From Lachnospiraceae bacterium (GTDB taxonomy: Bacteria > Bacillota > Clostridia > Lachnospirales > Lachnospiraceae), in NCBI GenBank assembly GCA_022791635.1, contig JAAVZL010000027.1:20698-84697 (forward strand): a stretch of 64,000 nt of DNA, given 5' to 3'. The translations under genes and the position numbers were made by a program. Position 1 is the first letter of the stretch. Every line of letters begins with the position of its first letter. A model generated the notes under the pieces. The model saw only the letters and a list, made by a program, of their open reading frames with translations. It did not search any database and was not told the origin of the DNA. Of the stretch, positions 46,482-56,324 are shown piece by piece.

Positions 46482-48485
46482 TTAGTTCTTCAGCCGGAAT
46501 CTGCCTACCATTTCCTTGAGCACAGCCGCCTGTCCGGAAAGCTCCTCGCTGGCAGCAGCGCTGGCTTCCGCCGTTGCCACATTGGTCTGAACCACCGTGG
46601 AGATCTGCTCGATTCCGTTGGTGATCTCCGCCGCATTGGTATCCTGCTCCTTCGTATACGCTGCAATTCCGTCTACCAGACCGCTCATCTCGTCCGCCTG
46701 GCCTACCACCTTCATCATGGATTCCGCCGTATCTTTTGCCGCGCGAACGCCCTCGTCCATGGCATCCACAGTCTGACTTAAGAGAACCGTTGTCTCCTGG
46801 GCTGCGGCAGAGGACTTGCCGGCCAGATTCCGGACCTCATCTGCCACCACTGCAAAGCCCTTTCCGGCCGCACCGGCCCGTGCCGCCTCCACGGCCGCAT
46901 TCAGCGCCAAAATATTGGTCTGGAATGCAATATCCTCAATGGTCTTTACAATCTGATGAATCTCTGCGGACTTGTCGCTGATCTTCTGGATAACCTCTGT
47001 CATATTCTGCATCTTCTCATTGCTGGAAAGAAGTCCGCTCTTTACCTCCTGAGAAATGCGGCTGGCCTCCTGAGCGCCCTTGGCAATCTTATGCACACTG
47101 TCGGACACGGCGCTGATATGCCCGGCCAAGGTCTCCACCTCTGCAGCCTGCTCTGTGGAGCCCTGAGATAAGGTAGTTGCCCCGCTGGACACCTGCTCCG
47201 CTCCGGCAGCCACATCCCTGGAAGCGGCCCGCAGCCTGCCCATGGTTCCGTTCAGCTCCCTTGAAATCTCCTCCAGAGCTATCTTGATCTTCTCAAACTC
47301 GCCCGTATAATCCTTTTCCAGAGTAAAATCCAGATTTCCTCCGGCAATTTCCCGAAGCTTCTCTGAAATCTCATTGATATAGCCCACATAATCCCGGAGC
47401 CTTACCGTCACCCGGTTAAAGTCATCGGCCAGTACTCCCAGCTCGTCTCTGGAGTGATATTGAATACTCTGCTCCAGCTCCCCTTCCGCAATCTGCGTGG
47501 CCGCCTGGCTGAGCTCCTTTACCGGAACGCCGATAATGCGCTTTACAAGAACCACAATCAAAAGAATCAGCACGGCTATGGCCACGGCCGCCACCAGAAG
47601 CATGCTGAGGGTCAGCTGCAGAAGCTCCGCAAGAACCTCTGTCCTGGACACATAGGCCACCGCCACCCAATTGCTCCCCGGAATATTTTCCACTTGAATA
47701 TAGGTATCATCGTAGAGGGCCAGGCCCGTCTTCCCGGCCTTTATCTGCCCTTCGGCATATGTATACATATCGCTGCCTACTTCGCTAAGCAGCTTTCCTG
47801 TCATTTCCGGGTCTTTATGTCCGATGATCGTATCGGTCCTTGTATCTACCAGAAAGATTCCGCCTGTTTCCTCAATCTGAACGCCGCTGACAATCTGGGA
47901 AATGGAATTCAAATATACATCGGCCGCCGCAACGCCCCGAACCTCTCCGCCGGAGGTTTTCAGCACGCCGGAGGCGCCCACCACATAGGACTGGCTGTCC
48001 TCGTCAAAGTACACATCCCCCAGAATAAAGTCCTCGGACTTCACTCCGTTCTGATACCAGCTCTTTGTCAGGGCATCGAAATCCGGACCCGGCACAAAGG
48101 AAGCGTGATAGAGAGAGCCGTCCGTAAGAGCCACGTACAGTCCTGCGGGATATGCGGCATTCTGATCCACCGTATGCTTGATATAATCTGTCATTTCCGG
48201 AATGTCCATATCCTCATACTCAATGGTATCCCTCTGGGTCTCCAGCATGGCCAGGGTGCCGTTCATCCAGGCCTTCGTTTCCTGGATCATTTTTTCTGTG
48301 GTGGTTCCAAGCATATCTTCACTTTTTTCCAGCAATGCGTGAGACATCTGAATGTAAACAACTCCCAAAAGCACTGCCACGGCAATGACAACGCTCACCA
48401 CAATGGCTGAGGCCAGCTTTCCCGTAATGCCCCATCCTCTGCGCACCGGACCGGACCGGGTCTGTCTTGCTTTGTTTGATTTCAT
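46482..48485 (-). CDS. Methyl-accepting chemotaxis protein with Cache sensor
   Basis: About 667 residues. Membrane segment 1 is near residues 18-42, an extracellular dCache-like sensor follows (YVALTDGSLYHASF, GVAAADVYL), then segment 2 (about 285-312), a HAMP domain and the signalling tip (DIAFQTNILALNAAVEAARAG split over 20 letters: DIAFQTNILALNAAVEA then ARAGAAGKGFAVVADEVR). Ligand unknown; dCache sensors often bind amino acids. ATG 48485 follows AGGGGGAA. The upstream in-frame start 48548 adds 21 residues without a ribosome site. It suggests the cell is motile. Confidence 0.94.
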   Translation of the reverse strand: MKSNKARQTRSGPVRRGWGITGKLASAIVVSVVIAVAVLLGVVYIQMSHALLEKSEDMLGTTTEKMIQETKAWMNGTLAMLETQRDTIEYEDMDIPEMTDYIKHTVDQNAAYPAGLYVALTDGSLYHASFVPGPDFDALTKSWYQNGVKSEDFILGDVYFDEDSQSYVVGASGVLKTSGGEVRGVAAADVYLNSISQIVSGVQIEETGGIFLVDTRTDTIIGHKDPEMTGKLLSEVGSDMYTYAEGQIKAGKTGLALYDDTYIQVENIPGSNWVAVAYVSRTEVLAELLQLTLSMLLVAAVAIAVLILLIVVLVKRIIGVPVKELSQAATQIAEGELEQSIQYHSRDELGVLADDFNRVTVRLRDYVGYINEISEKLREIAGGNLDFTLEKDYTGEFEKIKIALEEISRELNGTMGRLRAASRDVAAGAEQVSSGATTLSQGSTEQAAEVETLAGHISAVSDSVHKIAKGAQEASRISQEVKSGLLSSNEKMQNMTEVIQKISDKSAEIHQIVKTIEDIAFQTNILALNAAVEAARAGAAGKGFAVVADEVRNLAGKSSAAAQETTVLLSQTVDAMDEGVRAAKDTAESMMKVVGQADEMSGLVDGIAAYTKEQDTNAAEITNGIEQISTVVQTNVATAEASAAASEELSGQAAVLKEMVGRFRLKN

Positions 48486-48660
48486 CCTTATATTCCCCCT
48501 ATAAGCCGTATTTCGGACGGCTTCCTTGCCGCCGGTTTTTGAAAGCATTTATTACTGAAAGCAAACGTAAAATCATCTTTATTTTAGCAGGCGAAGACAG
48601 GAAATGCAAGATTTTTCCAAGGTAAAAATGTAAAAAATTGCAAAGAAAAATCGCAAAAGT

Positions 48661-48692
48661 ATGGGGGCTGTCACAAAATGGAACAGCCCCAT
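48661..48692 (-). terminator. Terminator of gdhA
   Basis: Minus-strand GGGGCTGT and ACAGCCCC form the stem with an 11-base loop, closed further by AT/AT pairs; ATACTTTTGCGATTTTTC follows. It lies 30 bases after the gdhA stop. Confidence 0.75.
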
Positions 48693-48719
48693 GCTTTCAT
48701 CTTCTATTTAACAAAAAAT

Positions 48720-50072
<1,353 letters not shown>

Positions 50073-50163
50073 CTATCTCACATACAAGAAAAAAAGCGTA
50101 CAAAAAATAACAAAGCGCATGACATTGGCCACACGCTCTTTTTTGACGCCTTTGTCAGGCATT

Positions 50164-50193
50164 ATTATATACTTGTCTCTTCTGGGATTGCAA
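50164..50193 (-). promoter_or_regulatory. Promoter of gdhA
   Basis: On the minus strand TTGCAA (50193-50188) and TATAAT (50169-50164) with an 18-base spacer. The leader to the ATG at 50054 is about 100 bases and can form the small hairpin TGAC / GTCA near 50150. Confidence 0.6.
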
Positions 50194-50222
50194 GTATTTT
50201 TTCGAAATTTCTAAAAATTTAT

Positions 50223-50660
50223 TTATTTGAGATAGCTCTTTAACTGGGCAATGTTCTTCTCCTCAAAGTCCATTAGCTCCTCCGCCAGCTCACAGTACTC
50301 CTTTTTGGCTCCCTTGTTTGCCTTCACGGCCTTCATGAGATCCGTGATTCCCCGGGTGTTTCCCTGAATCATCAGATCCGCCACGTGCTCGGTGCTGGTA
50401 TTCAAGAGCGTATTGGCCTGAATGGAGGTCCAGAGCATGGCCTTTCCCACCGGGGAGCCCGTCTCCGGCCGCTCATTGGCCTCCCGTATTTTCTCCGTCA
50501 CCTTATCCTCAAAGGAAAGAAACCGCACAGCCTGGCGATTCAGATCCAGAGCCAAATCCTCATCGTAGACCTTGCTGATAATGGCATTGATGGTCTCCAC
50601 TCCCATCTTGCTGTTGCGGTACGCCTCGTTGAGCACCGCCAAATCTTCACCGGTAAGCAT
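50223..50660 (-). CDS. Helical-bundle protein of 145 residues, possibly ferritin-like
   Basis: Not assigned with certainty. The whole chain is predicted helical in about four to five long helices (GVETINAIISKVYDEDLALD, FLSFEDKVTEKIREAN), with Glu residues spaced as in four-helix-bundle ferritin-like proteins, ending DFEEKNIAQLKSYLK. No Cys pair or signal peptide. AGGAGG lies 12 bases before the ATG. It stands alone between gdhA and the divergent FliD-like gene. Confidence 0.75.
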   Translation of the reverse strand: MLTGEDLAVLNEAYRNSKMGVETINAIISKVYDEDLALDLNRQAVRFLSFEDKVTEKIREANERPETGSPVGKAMLWTSIQANTLLNTSTEHVADLMIQGNTRGITDLMKAVKANKGAKKEYCELAEELMDFEEKNIAQLKSYLK

Positions 50661-50924
50661 AATCTAAACATTCCTCCTATTCCCGTACAGCAGCCTTCTT
50701 CCACAATACTCTTTTCCCAGAGGTCTGCTGTTTCCAGTTCCATATTTGTATCAATAGGATGTGAAGCTTTTCCTCTTTTATGCGCCGTTCCCTGCAAAAA
50801 AAGTGGTGTTTTATTCCTTTTTTATTTTCTTTCTGAATTTTCTGCCGATATATATAATAGAAAGAGGATTCCTTCTTTCGAATATTTAAAATACGGTATT
50901 TCATACCAGAAAGGAGTTGAAAAT

Positions 50925-51815
50925 ATGGCAATCAGTGCAGTATCCGGTTTCGGCAGCAACAATGAGTATCAGTCCTGGGTGGATCAGGCTGCTGAGGATA
51001 AGAAAAAACTGGAAGAATCCTTGGGCATTGATACCTCAAAGAGCGAGAGTACCGACAAAACCTCCGGTACTACAAGCACTTCAGGCACCTCAAGCAATAA
51101 GGACACCAGCAGTACCACAAGTACTTCTACCTCCGGCACAAACACGGCACGTTCCTCCAGCACAAATACCTTCCTGCTGAGCTACAAGCACAACCTGACT
51201 TCTCTGGAGTCCGCCTCTGAAAAGCTCCGTCTTGGAAGCCGCAACAACGTATTTTCCAAATACGAGACGGCAATGAAGGACCTGAACCGGGCGACGACAG
51301 ATGAGGATAAGGCTGCTGCTCAGGCAGCTGTTGACAAGGCTCAGGAGGAGATTATCTCTGCTGTGAAGGATTTTGCCAAGGCCTACAACAGCGCTGTTTC
51401 TTTCCTGGAGAGCAATTCCGATCGCAGTTCTACCGTCGTAAGACAGTTGAATTCTTTAAAGAATGCTCTGACCACTGAGGATGCAATGGCCAGAATCGGT
51501 TTAAGCTTTGACAAATCCGGAGATCTTCAGGTGGATGAGGAAAAGCTTAAGAAGACCCTGAACGAGAATTATAATTCCGTAAAGGATATTATGGGCGGAC
51601 AGTTCGGCATTGCAGAGCGCGCAGCCTCCAAGGCCAATTACATTCTGGATCACGCGTCTGTGGAGAAGATCGCAGGCGTTGCGGAGAAGGAGCGGAAAGC
51701 CAATTCCATCAGTGATTTGGACGACTTTGACATCTTTTCCAAATTTGCATTGGGCGGCGCATACAATCTCAGCAACTACTATGCAGTAGGCACCATGCTG
51801 AATACGCTTATATAG
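50925..51815 (+). CDS. FliD-like flagellar hook-associated protein, orphan
   Basis: About 296 residues. The ATG at 50925 follows AAGGAG and is well inside a longer open frame. Residues 1-35 are a charged helix, 36-80 a Ser/Thr-rich linker with dozens of Ser and Thr, and the rest is helical with VVRQLNSLKNALTTEDAMAR and IGLSFDKSGDLQVDEEKLKK, which resembles the C-terminal part of FliD (hook cap). It lacks the large middle domains of FliD. No other flagellar gene is near. A secreted or cap-like role is plausible, but another helical surface protein remains possible. Confidence 0.7.
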   Translation: MAISAVSGFGSNNEYQSWVDQAAEDKKKLEESLGIDTSKSESTDKTSGTTSTSGTSSNKDTSSTTSTSTSGTNTARSSSTNTFLLSYKHNLTSLESASEKLRLGSRNNVFSKYETAMKDLNRATTDEDKAAAQAAVDKAQEEIISAVKDFAKAYNSAVSFLESNSDRSSTVVRQLNSLKNALTTEDAMARIGLSFDKSGDLQVDEEKLKKTLNENYNSVKDIMGGQFGIAERAASKANYILDHASVEKIAGVAEKERKANSISDLDDFDIFSKFALGGAYNLSNYYAVGTMLNTLI

Positions 51816-51839
51816 CATATACGAACCCGTGCAGTCAAA

Positions 51840-51872
51840 AACGGCGGAACCCTTCTGGGCTCCGCCTTTTTT
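51840..51872 (+). terminator. Bidirectional terminator between FliD-like and SH3 genes
   Basis: GGCGGA-A-CCC and GGG-C-TCCGCC form the stem with loop TTCT, followed by TTTTTTC on the plus strand and by GTTTTTG on the minus strand. It serves both convergent genes. Confidence 0.85.
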
Positions 51873-51880
51873 CTTCTCTT

Positions 51881-52984
51881 CTATTCCAGAAATTCCGTCT
51901 TGCAGTAGCATTCCTTATCATTGTACTTAATCTTACTCCAGCCATCCCCGTAGCTCTCTATCTGCGTCACATGCTCACCTTGGTAAGCAGTTCCCAGATA
52001 CTCGGCCTCTGTGCTGGGCTTTGCACGCAGACGCACGCTCTCTGTGAACCGGGTATCCCGATTCTGGGCGGTTGCCTCCCCGGTGGAAGCCGGCTCTTCT
52101 GCAGGCTCCTCCTCCGGAGCTTCCTCAGGCGTCTCTTCCGGAGCTTCCTCAGGCGTCTCCTCCGGGGCTTCCTCTGAGCCCTCTTCCGGCGCCTCCTCTC
52201 CGGCATCTGCTACCTCTGCAGGCTCTTCAGGCTCTTCCTCAGAGGAAAGACGAACATAGCGCTCCTCCTGCTGTGCCAGATCCGCATCCTGGGCCTTGGC
52301 AGCCTCATATTTTTCCTTCACTTCATCCCGAAGGCTCTTCACCTCGTCTCCGTCTGCAATCTTTCCCACATACTCGGTAAGCTCGTCGCTGGCCTCCCGA
52401 TTCATAATGCAAAGGTTTCCTTCCTCGTTGGTATAGACGTACAGAGGCGTAAGTCCCGGCGCCGGCGTCTCAATCCGCTGGAATTTCAGTTCATAATAGA
52501 CAAAGACCACGTAGGAGCCTTCCTCCATCCCCTTCTTGGTATAGCAGGAAATATTCTGGTAGCCCTCCACCAGGCCCTGAGAGCCGAGAATCCGATTGCG
52601 CTCCTCGTCGCTTATTTCATCCACCACAGTGGCCAGGCCCTCCATATCTCCCTGAGACATGTAATCATAATACTGCTGTACAACGGCATTGACCTCCGGA
52701 TGGGCATCCTTTTCCAGCACATTGGGCTCAATCTGTGTCGCAGTTCCCTGCTCACTGCCCGCTGCCGTCACTACGGCGCCGCCTTCCTCTTCCTTATCCT
52801 TATCTGCTTTCTGCTCTTCCATAAGCGGCTGGGCTCCGGCTGCTTCCGCCTCCTGAGCCGCCCCCTTCTTCTTTCCCGCCAGGGTCACGCCTGCCACTAC
52901 CAGCAGGCAAAGCAAAATGCAGGCCACAGCCGTCTGTTTCTTATACCGGGCAATCCAATTTCCAAACTTATCCTTGTCTATCAT
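51881..52984 (-). CDS. Membrane-anchored SH3-domain protein with Pro/Glu repeats
   Basis: 367 residues. A cytoplasmic start is followed by one membrane segment at about 17-34 (VACILLCLLVVAGVTLAG), an acidic stretch, an NTF2-like or unknown domain (residues 95-230: VVQQYYDYMSQGDMEGLATV), a repeat region EEAPEETP / EEAPEEEP (about 255-300) and a C-terminal SH3b domain (VRLRAKPSTEAEYLGTAYQG) that may bind cell-wall peptides. It probably sits outside the membrane. Ribosome site GAGGATG. Function unknown beyond cell-surface attachment. Confidence 0.85.
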   Translation of the reverse strand: MIDKDKFGNWIARYKKQTAVACILLCLLVVAGVTLAGKKKGAAQEAEAAGAQPLMEEQKADKDKEEEGGAVVTAAGSEQGTATQIEPNVLEKDAHPEVNAVVQQYYDYMSQGDMEGLATVVDEISDEERNRILGSQGLVEGYQNISCYTKKGMEEGSYVVFVYYELKFQRIETPAPGLTPLYVYTNEEGNLCIMNREASDELTEYVGKIADGDEVKSLRDEVKEKYEAAKAQDADLAQQEERYVRLSSEEEPEEPAEVADAGEEAPEEGSEEAPEETPEEAPEETPEEAPEEEPAEEPASTGEATAQNRDTRFTESVRLRAKPSTEAEYLGTAYQGEHVTQIESYGDGWSKIKYNDKECYCKTEFLE

Positions 52985-53160
52985 TTTTTCACATCCTCAA
53001 TTCTAAATTTTTCTCGAAGTTATATCTGCTTAACAAATGTAATATTTTCGTAATAAACAGATTGTAGCAAACTTAAAGGAAAAAGGCAACTGTAAAATGT
53101 GACAATTTTGTGAAATCTATCCTCTTTTCTTCCGCTGCCATTCCTTTTTCATCAACAACC

Positions 53161-54051
53161 TCATTCTTTTACCATGGATAATTGCCCGGATTCCGGTGAA
53201 TAGAAGTAAATTTGATCTGAGAGCACCTCGGTCCTTCGCACCTGGGTCTGATTGATGTCACGCACCATAGCCGTAAGCTCTCTTTCGTTTGTTACAGCCT
53301 CTTTGGGAATCAAAATCATCTCATGAACGCTGCTTGGCAGCAGATAGTAGCCGCAACCCAGCCACTGGGCGCAGTACATGAGTATTTTGTCATATAAAAT
53401 GCAGGCCGCCCCCAGAGCTCTTCTGGAATTGGTCAGTACGTACATGGGAATTTGATCCTCCTCTGGGCAGTCCAATCCGTCGGAGAGCTCAAAGAGCACC
53501 TGGGACATGGCTTTTATCTCTGCCGGCAATAGCCTGGGGGTATTGTGCTTTGCATCCCGGTAAAGCTCCCCGCAGCTTATGTTCCAGTATTCCATATGAC
53601 TGTTGTAAATGAGAACCGTGGCATTTCCCACCGGCGTATCGGGAAGCAGGCAGTAGAATACCACCGCCAGATCCAAAAAGGGCACATGGGGGATTCTCTT
53701 TAGAAGCTCCCGGTTCTTTTCATAGTGGATCAGCTTGTAAACCACGGTGGGCCTCACCTTTCGATAGTCGGCAAAAAAGTCCGTATCAAACTGCCCGGAA
53801 AGATCAAGGTCCTCGCAGCACTCCAGGATGGTATCCTGAATCTGCCCCAGGGAGCTTCCGGCCAGATAATCCTGATAATAGGAATCCAGATAAATGGCCG
53901 GCGCCGCCCGCTCTCCCTCCCTGCGTATGGATAGGCCGTCCAGAATCACTCCATTGTTTTTTTCCAGGGGAATGAGGTTAAGCTCCGTACCACAGGGCAG
54001 GACATCCCGCAAAAAACCGGTCACAGAGCCTACAAATTCTTGATAATTCAT
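53161..54051 (-). CDS. DUF5688 family protein
   Basis: 296 residues, cytoplasmic, no membrane segment. It begins MNYQEFVGSVTGFLRDVLP and has IYLDSYYQDYLAGSSLGQI and VVYKLIHYEKNRELLKRIPHVPFLDLAVVFY, which fit the DUF5688 family of clostridial proteins. Its function is not known. AAGAAAGGAAG lies before the ATG. It is a single gene between the SH3 protein and a tRNA gene read in the opposite direction. Confidence 0.85.
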   Translation of the reverse strand: MNYQEFVGSVTGFLRDVLPCGTELNLIPLEKNNGVILDGLSIRREGERAAPAIYLDSYYQDYLAGSSLGQIQDTILECCEDLDLSGQFDTDFFADYRKVRPTVVYKLIHYEKNRELLKRIPHVPFLDLAVVFYCLLPDTPVGNATVLIYNSHMEYWNISCGELYRDAKHNTPRLLPAEIKAMSQVLFELSDGLDCPEEDQIPMYVLTNSRRALGAACILYDKILMYCAQWLGCGYYLLPSSVHEMILIPKEAVTNERELTAMVRDINQTQVRRTEVLSDQIYFYSPESGQLSMVKE

Positions 54052-54206
54052 GCTGTTCTTCCTTTCTTTTTTCTTTTTTTCGTCTTTTGGGGATTGATAC
54101 AGCGATTTGCTGTCTTGAAATGAAAGACATACTCAGTATACAGGAAAATTTTTACATTTTCAAGAGGTTTATATTTTTTTAAGATTTATTTTTTTTCAGA
54201 TAATGC

Positions 54207-54235
54207 TTGCACATTTCTTATTTTTGTTGTAGAAT
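54207..54235 (+). promoter_or_regulatory. Promoter of the tRNA-Arg gene
   Basis: TTGCAC and TAGAAT are separated by 17 bases, ending 20 bases before the tRNA. Confidence 0.6.
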
Positions 54236-54255
54236 ATTCAAGGTGTTAGACATTT

Positions 54256-54328
54256 GCATCTGTAGCTCAGTGGATAGAGCACTGGCCTCCGACGCCAGGT
54301 GCCGCTAGTTCGAATCTAGTCAGATGCA
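54256..54328 (+). tRNA. tRNA-Arg (anticodon CCG)
   Basis: The acceptor stem GCATCTG / CAGATGC, D-arm GCTC...GAGC, anticodon stem CTGGC / GCCAG with loop CTCCGAC, and T-arm GCTAG TTCGAAT CTAGT are all present. The anticodon CCG reads CGG. The terminal CCA is not encoded. A terminator follows directly. Confidence 0.95.
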
Positions 54329-54331
54329 GGA

Positions 54332-54368
54332 TAAAACCCGGTCCTTGATGGACCGGGTTTTTGTTTTT
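54332..54368 (+). terminator. Terminator of the tRNA gene, probably bidirectional
   Basis: AAACCCGGTCC and GGACCGGGTTT form an 11-pair stem with loop TTGAT, followed by TTGTTTTT. In the other direction it may end efp. Confidence 0.85.
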
Positions 54369-54402
54369 GGAATGATTTTTCTTCTTACTTGATGAATGGC
54401 TT

Positions 54403-54960
54403 CTATACTCTGGACAGATACTCCCCGGAACGGGTGTCGATCTTGATCTTGTCCCCCTGCTCTACGAAAAGGGGCACGTATACGGTAGCTCCCGTCTCCA
54501 CCACAGCCGGCTTGGTTGCGCCGGTGGCTGTGTCGCCTTTGAAGCCGGGCTCTGTATCGGTAATCTCAAGCTCTACAAACAGAGGCGGCTCTACGGCAAA
54601 TACATTGCCGTTGTAGGAGCAGACCTTGCACATTTCGTTCTCTTTTACAAACTTCAGGGCATCTCCGATGTCGTCTGCATTCAGTGCGATCTGATCATAG
54701 GTCTCTACGTTCATAAAGTGGAACAGATCTCCGTCGGAGTAGAGATACTGCATGTCTACCCGGTCGATCCGTGCAGCCGGGAACTTCTCGGTGGGGCGGA
54801 AGGTTTTTTCTACCACGCCTCCATTGATAATGTTCCGAAGCTTGGTTCTTACAAAGGCTGCGCCTTTGCCTGGCTTTACATGCTGAAATTCCATAATCTG
54901 ATAAACATTTCCCTCTATCTCAAGGGTTACACCATTTCTAAAATCACCTGCTGAAATCAT
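54403..54960 (-). CDS. efp: Elongation factor P
   Basis: 185 residues with KOW-like N-terminal domain ([28 protein letters not shown], with the modifiable residue region at K-P-G-K-G) and two OB domains, ending [13 protein letters not shown]. It relieves ribosome stalling at polyproline. AGGAGG lies upstream of the ATG. It is downstream of the M24 peptidase, as in Bacillus. Confidence 0.97.
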   Translation of the reverse strand: MISAGDFRNGVTLEIEGNVYQIMEFQHVKPGKGAAFVRTKLRNIINGGVVEKTFRPTEKFPAARIDRVDMQYLYSDGDLFHFMNVETYDQIALNADDIGDALKFVKENEMCKVCSYNGNVFAVEPPLFVELEITDTEPGFKGDTATGATKPAVVETGATVYVPLFVEQGDKIKIDTRSGEYLSRV

Positions 54961-55082
54961 TCTTCACTTTTCCTCCTATTTTAAACTCGGCAGAGTTCTG
55001 CAAAAACTACGTTTTATTTTATAATAAATGCTGCTGCTTTTCAAGTATTTTTTCTGGGGAATTCATTATAAAAACGGACGCT

Positions 55083-55158
55083 GCACAAGAAAAAAATAAT
55101 TCCTGCCTGCTCCGCCCAAAGGGCTAACACGCTGTCAGGAATTATTTTTTTCTTGTGC
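55083..55158. repeat. Long palindrome with conserved loop, family E copy 2
   Basis: Arms of 23 bases (55083-55105 and 55136-55158) are perfectly complementary, with A/T runs. The 30-base centre contains TGCTCCGCC and GGCTAACACG, matching copy 1 at 11691-11770. A short GCCC/GGGC stem can form within the centre. It lies in the 284-base gap between the peptidase and efp genes, where nothing else is seen. Confidence 0.8.
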
Positions 55159-55244
55159 GGCTGTCTTTGTGAATGTTGTCAAGGGGCTTTGCTCTTGGGA
55201 ATTGCCCTTTTATGTCTTCATGGGAGTATTAGACTTGTGGGCCT

Positions 55245-56324
55245 TTAGAGCTCTAGGAGCTCTTTGGGGGAGGTTGTCAGGTTTTTTATTCCGGACTCTG
55301 TGATGATTACCATATCTTCGATGCGGACGCCTCCAAAGCCTGGGATGTAGATGCCGGGTTCTACGGTTTCTATCATGCCGGGTTTTAGGATGGTATTGTC
55401 TTTGGGGGACAGGGCGGGCTTTTCGTGGATCTCGAGGCCGACGCTGTGACCCAGGCCGTGGCCGAAGAATTCTTTGTAGCCGGCCTTTTCAATGACTGCT
55501 CTGGCAAGGGCGTCGCCTTCGGCTCCTGTTATGCCGGCGCATAAGCCTCTCAAGGCTGTCTCCTGGGCTTCCAGTACGGTTTGGTAGATCTCTTTTTGCT
55601 TTTGGCTGGCTTTTCCAAGCACCACGGTTCGGGTCATGTCGGAGCAGTAGCCCTGATATTTGCAGCCGAAATCCAGGGTGATGAAATCGCCCTGTTCCAG
55701 GGGTTTTTCGGTGGGTACGGCGTGGGGCATGGCGCTGTGAAGGCCAAAGGCCGCGATGGTGTCGAAGCTTTTTTCCTGAGCTCCGTGACTTTTCATATAG
55801 TATTCCAGCTTTGCGGCTATGGCAAGCTCTGTGACGCCGGGCTTTAGCTCTGTCAAAATGTATGCGAAGGCTTTATCTCCTATCGCTTCTGCCCGAGCCA
55901 GCTTTTCCAGCTCGTCTTCCTCTTTTATGGCGCGCAGAAGGGTGAAGGCTTCTCCCAGCGGGATCCAGCAGGCCTTCTTCTCTTTGCCCTCCAGGGCCTC
56001 CTGAAGCTTTGTTACGGCCTGCCAGGTCATTGCGCTGTCCTCAAAGCCTAGACAGCCGGCATGATCGTCGTTTAGAAGATCGCTGAGCAATTTTCCGTAT
56101 CCGCAGTCGCCTTTTATGGTTTGCACCTCAAAGCCTTTTCCCTCCTCTTCGGCCTGGAGGGTGTAGCGGCTGTCTGTGAGGATTACCTGTCTTTTGCGGG
56201 ACAGATAGAGATAGCTGTCTGTGCCTGCAAAACCGCTCAGGTAGCGAATATTGGCGGCTGAGGCTATTAGCGCCGCGTCCAGTTTCTTTTCTTCTAATTC
56301 CTTTCTTGCCCTTTGAATTCTCAT
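55245..56324 (-). CDS. M24 family Xaa-Pro aminopeptidase-like protein
   Basis: 359 residues. N-terminal creatinase-like domain and C-terminal pita-bread fold. The metal ligands are Asp and Asp in LDFGCKYQGYCSDMTRTV, His in GHGLGHSVGLEIHEKP, Glu in VETVEPGIYIP and Glu in GGVRIEDMV. It removes N-terminal residues before proline in the cytoplasm. The ATG overlaps the upstream gene by 4 bases. Confidence 0.94.
   Translation of the reverse strand: MRIQRARKELEEKKLDAALIASAANIRYLSGFAGTDSYLYLSRKRQVILTDSRYTLQAEEEGKGFEVQTIKGDCGYGKLLSDLLNDDHAGCLGFEDSAMTWQAVTKLQEALEGKEKKACWIPLGEAFTLLRAIKEEDELEKLARAEAIGDKAFAYILTELKPGVTELAIAAKLEYYMKSHGAQEKSFDTIAAFGLHSAMPHAVPTEKPLEQGDFITLDFGCKYQGYCSDMTRTVVLGKASQKQKEIYQTVLEAQETALRGLCAGITGAEGDALARAVIEKAGYKEFFGHGLGHSVGLEIHEKPALSPKDNTILKPGMIETVEPGIYIPGFGGVRIEDMVIITESGIKNLTTSPKELLEL

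Noticed and set aside
50385..50924. N-terminal extension of the FliD-like frame
   Set aside because: It runs antisense through the helical-bundle gene; the true ATG at 50925 has its own AAGGAG.
51967..52259. Repeat-rich plus-strand frames in the SH3 protein region
   Set aside because: They arise from the codon repeats for Glu-Glu-Ala-Pro in the real minus-strand gene.
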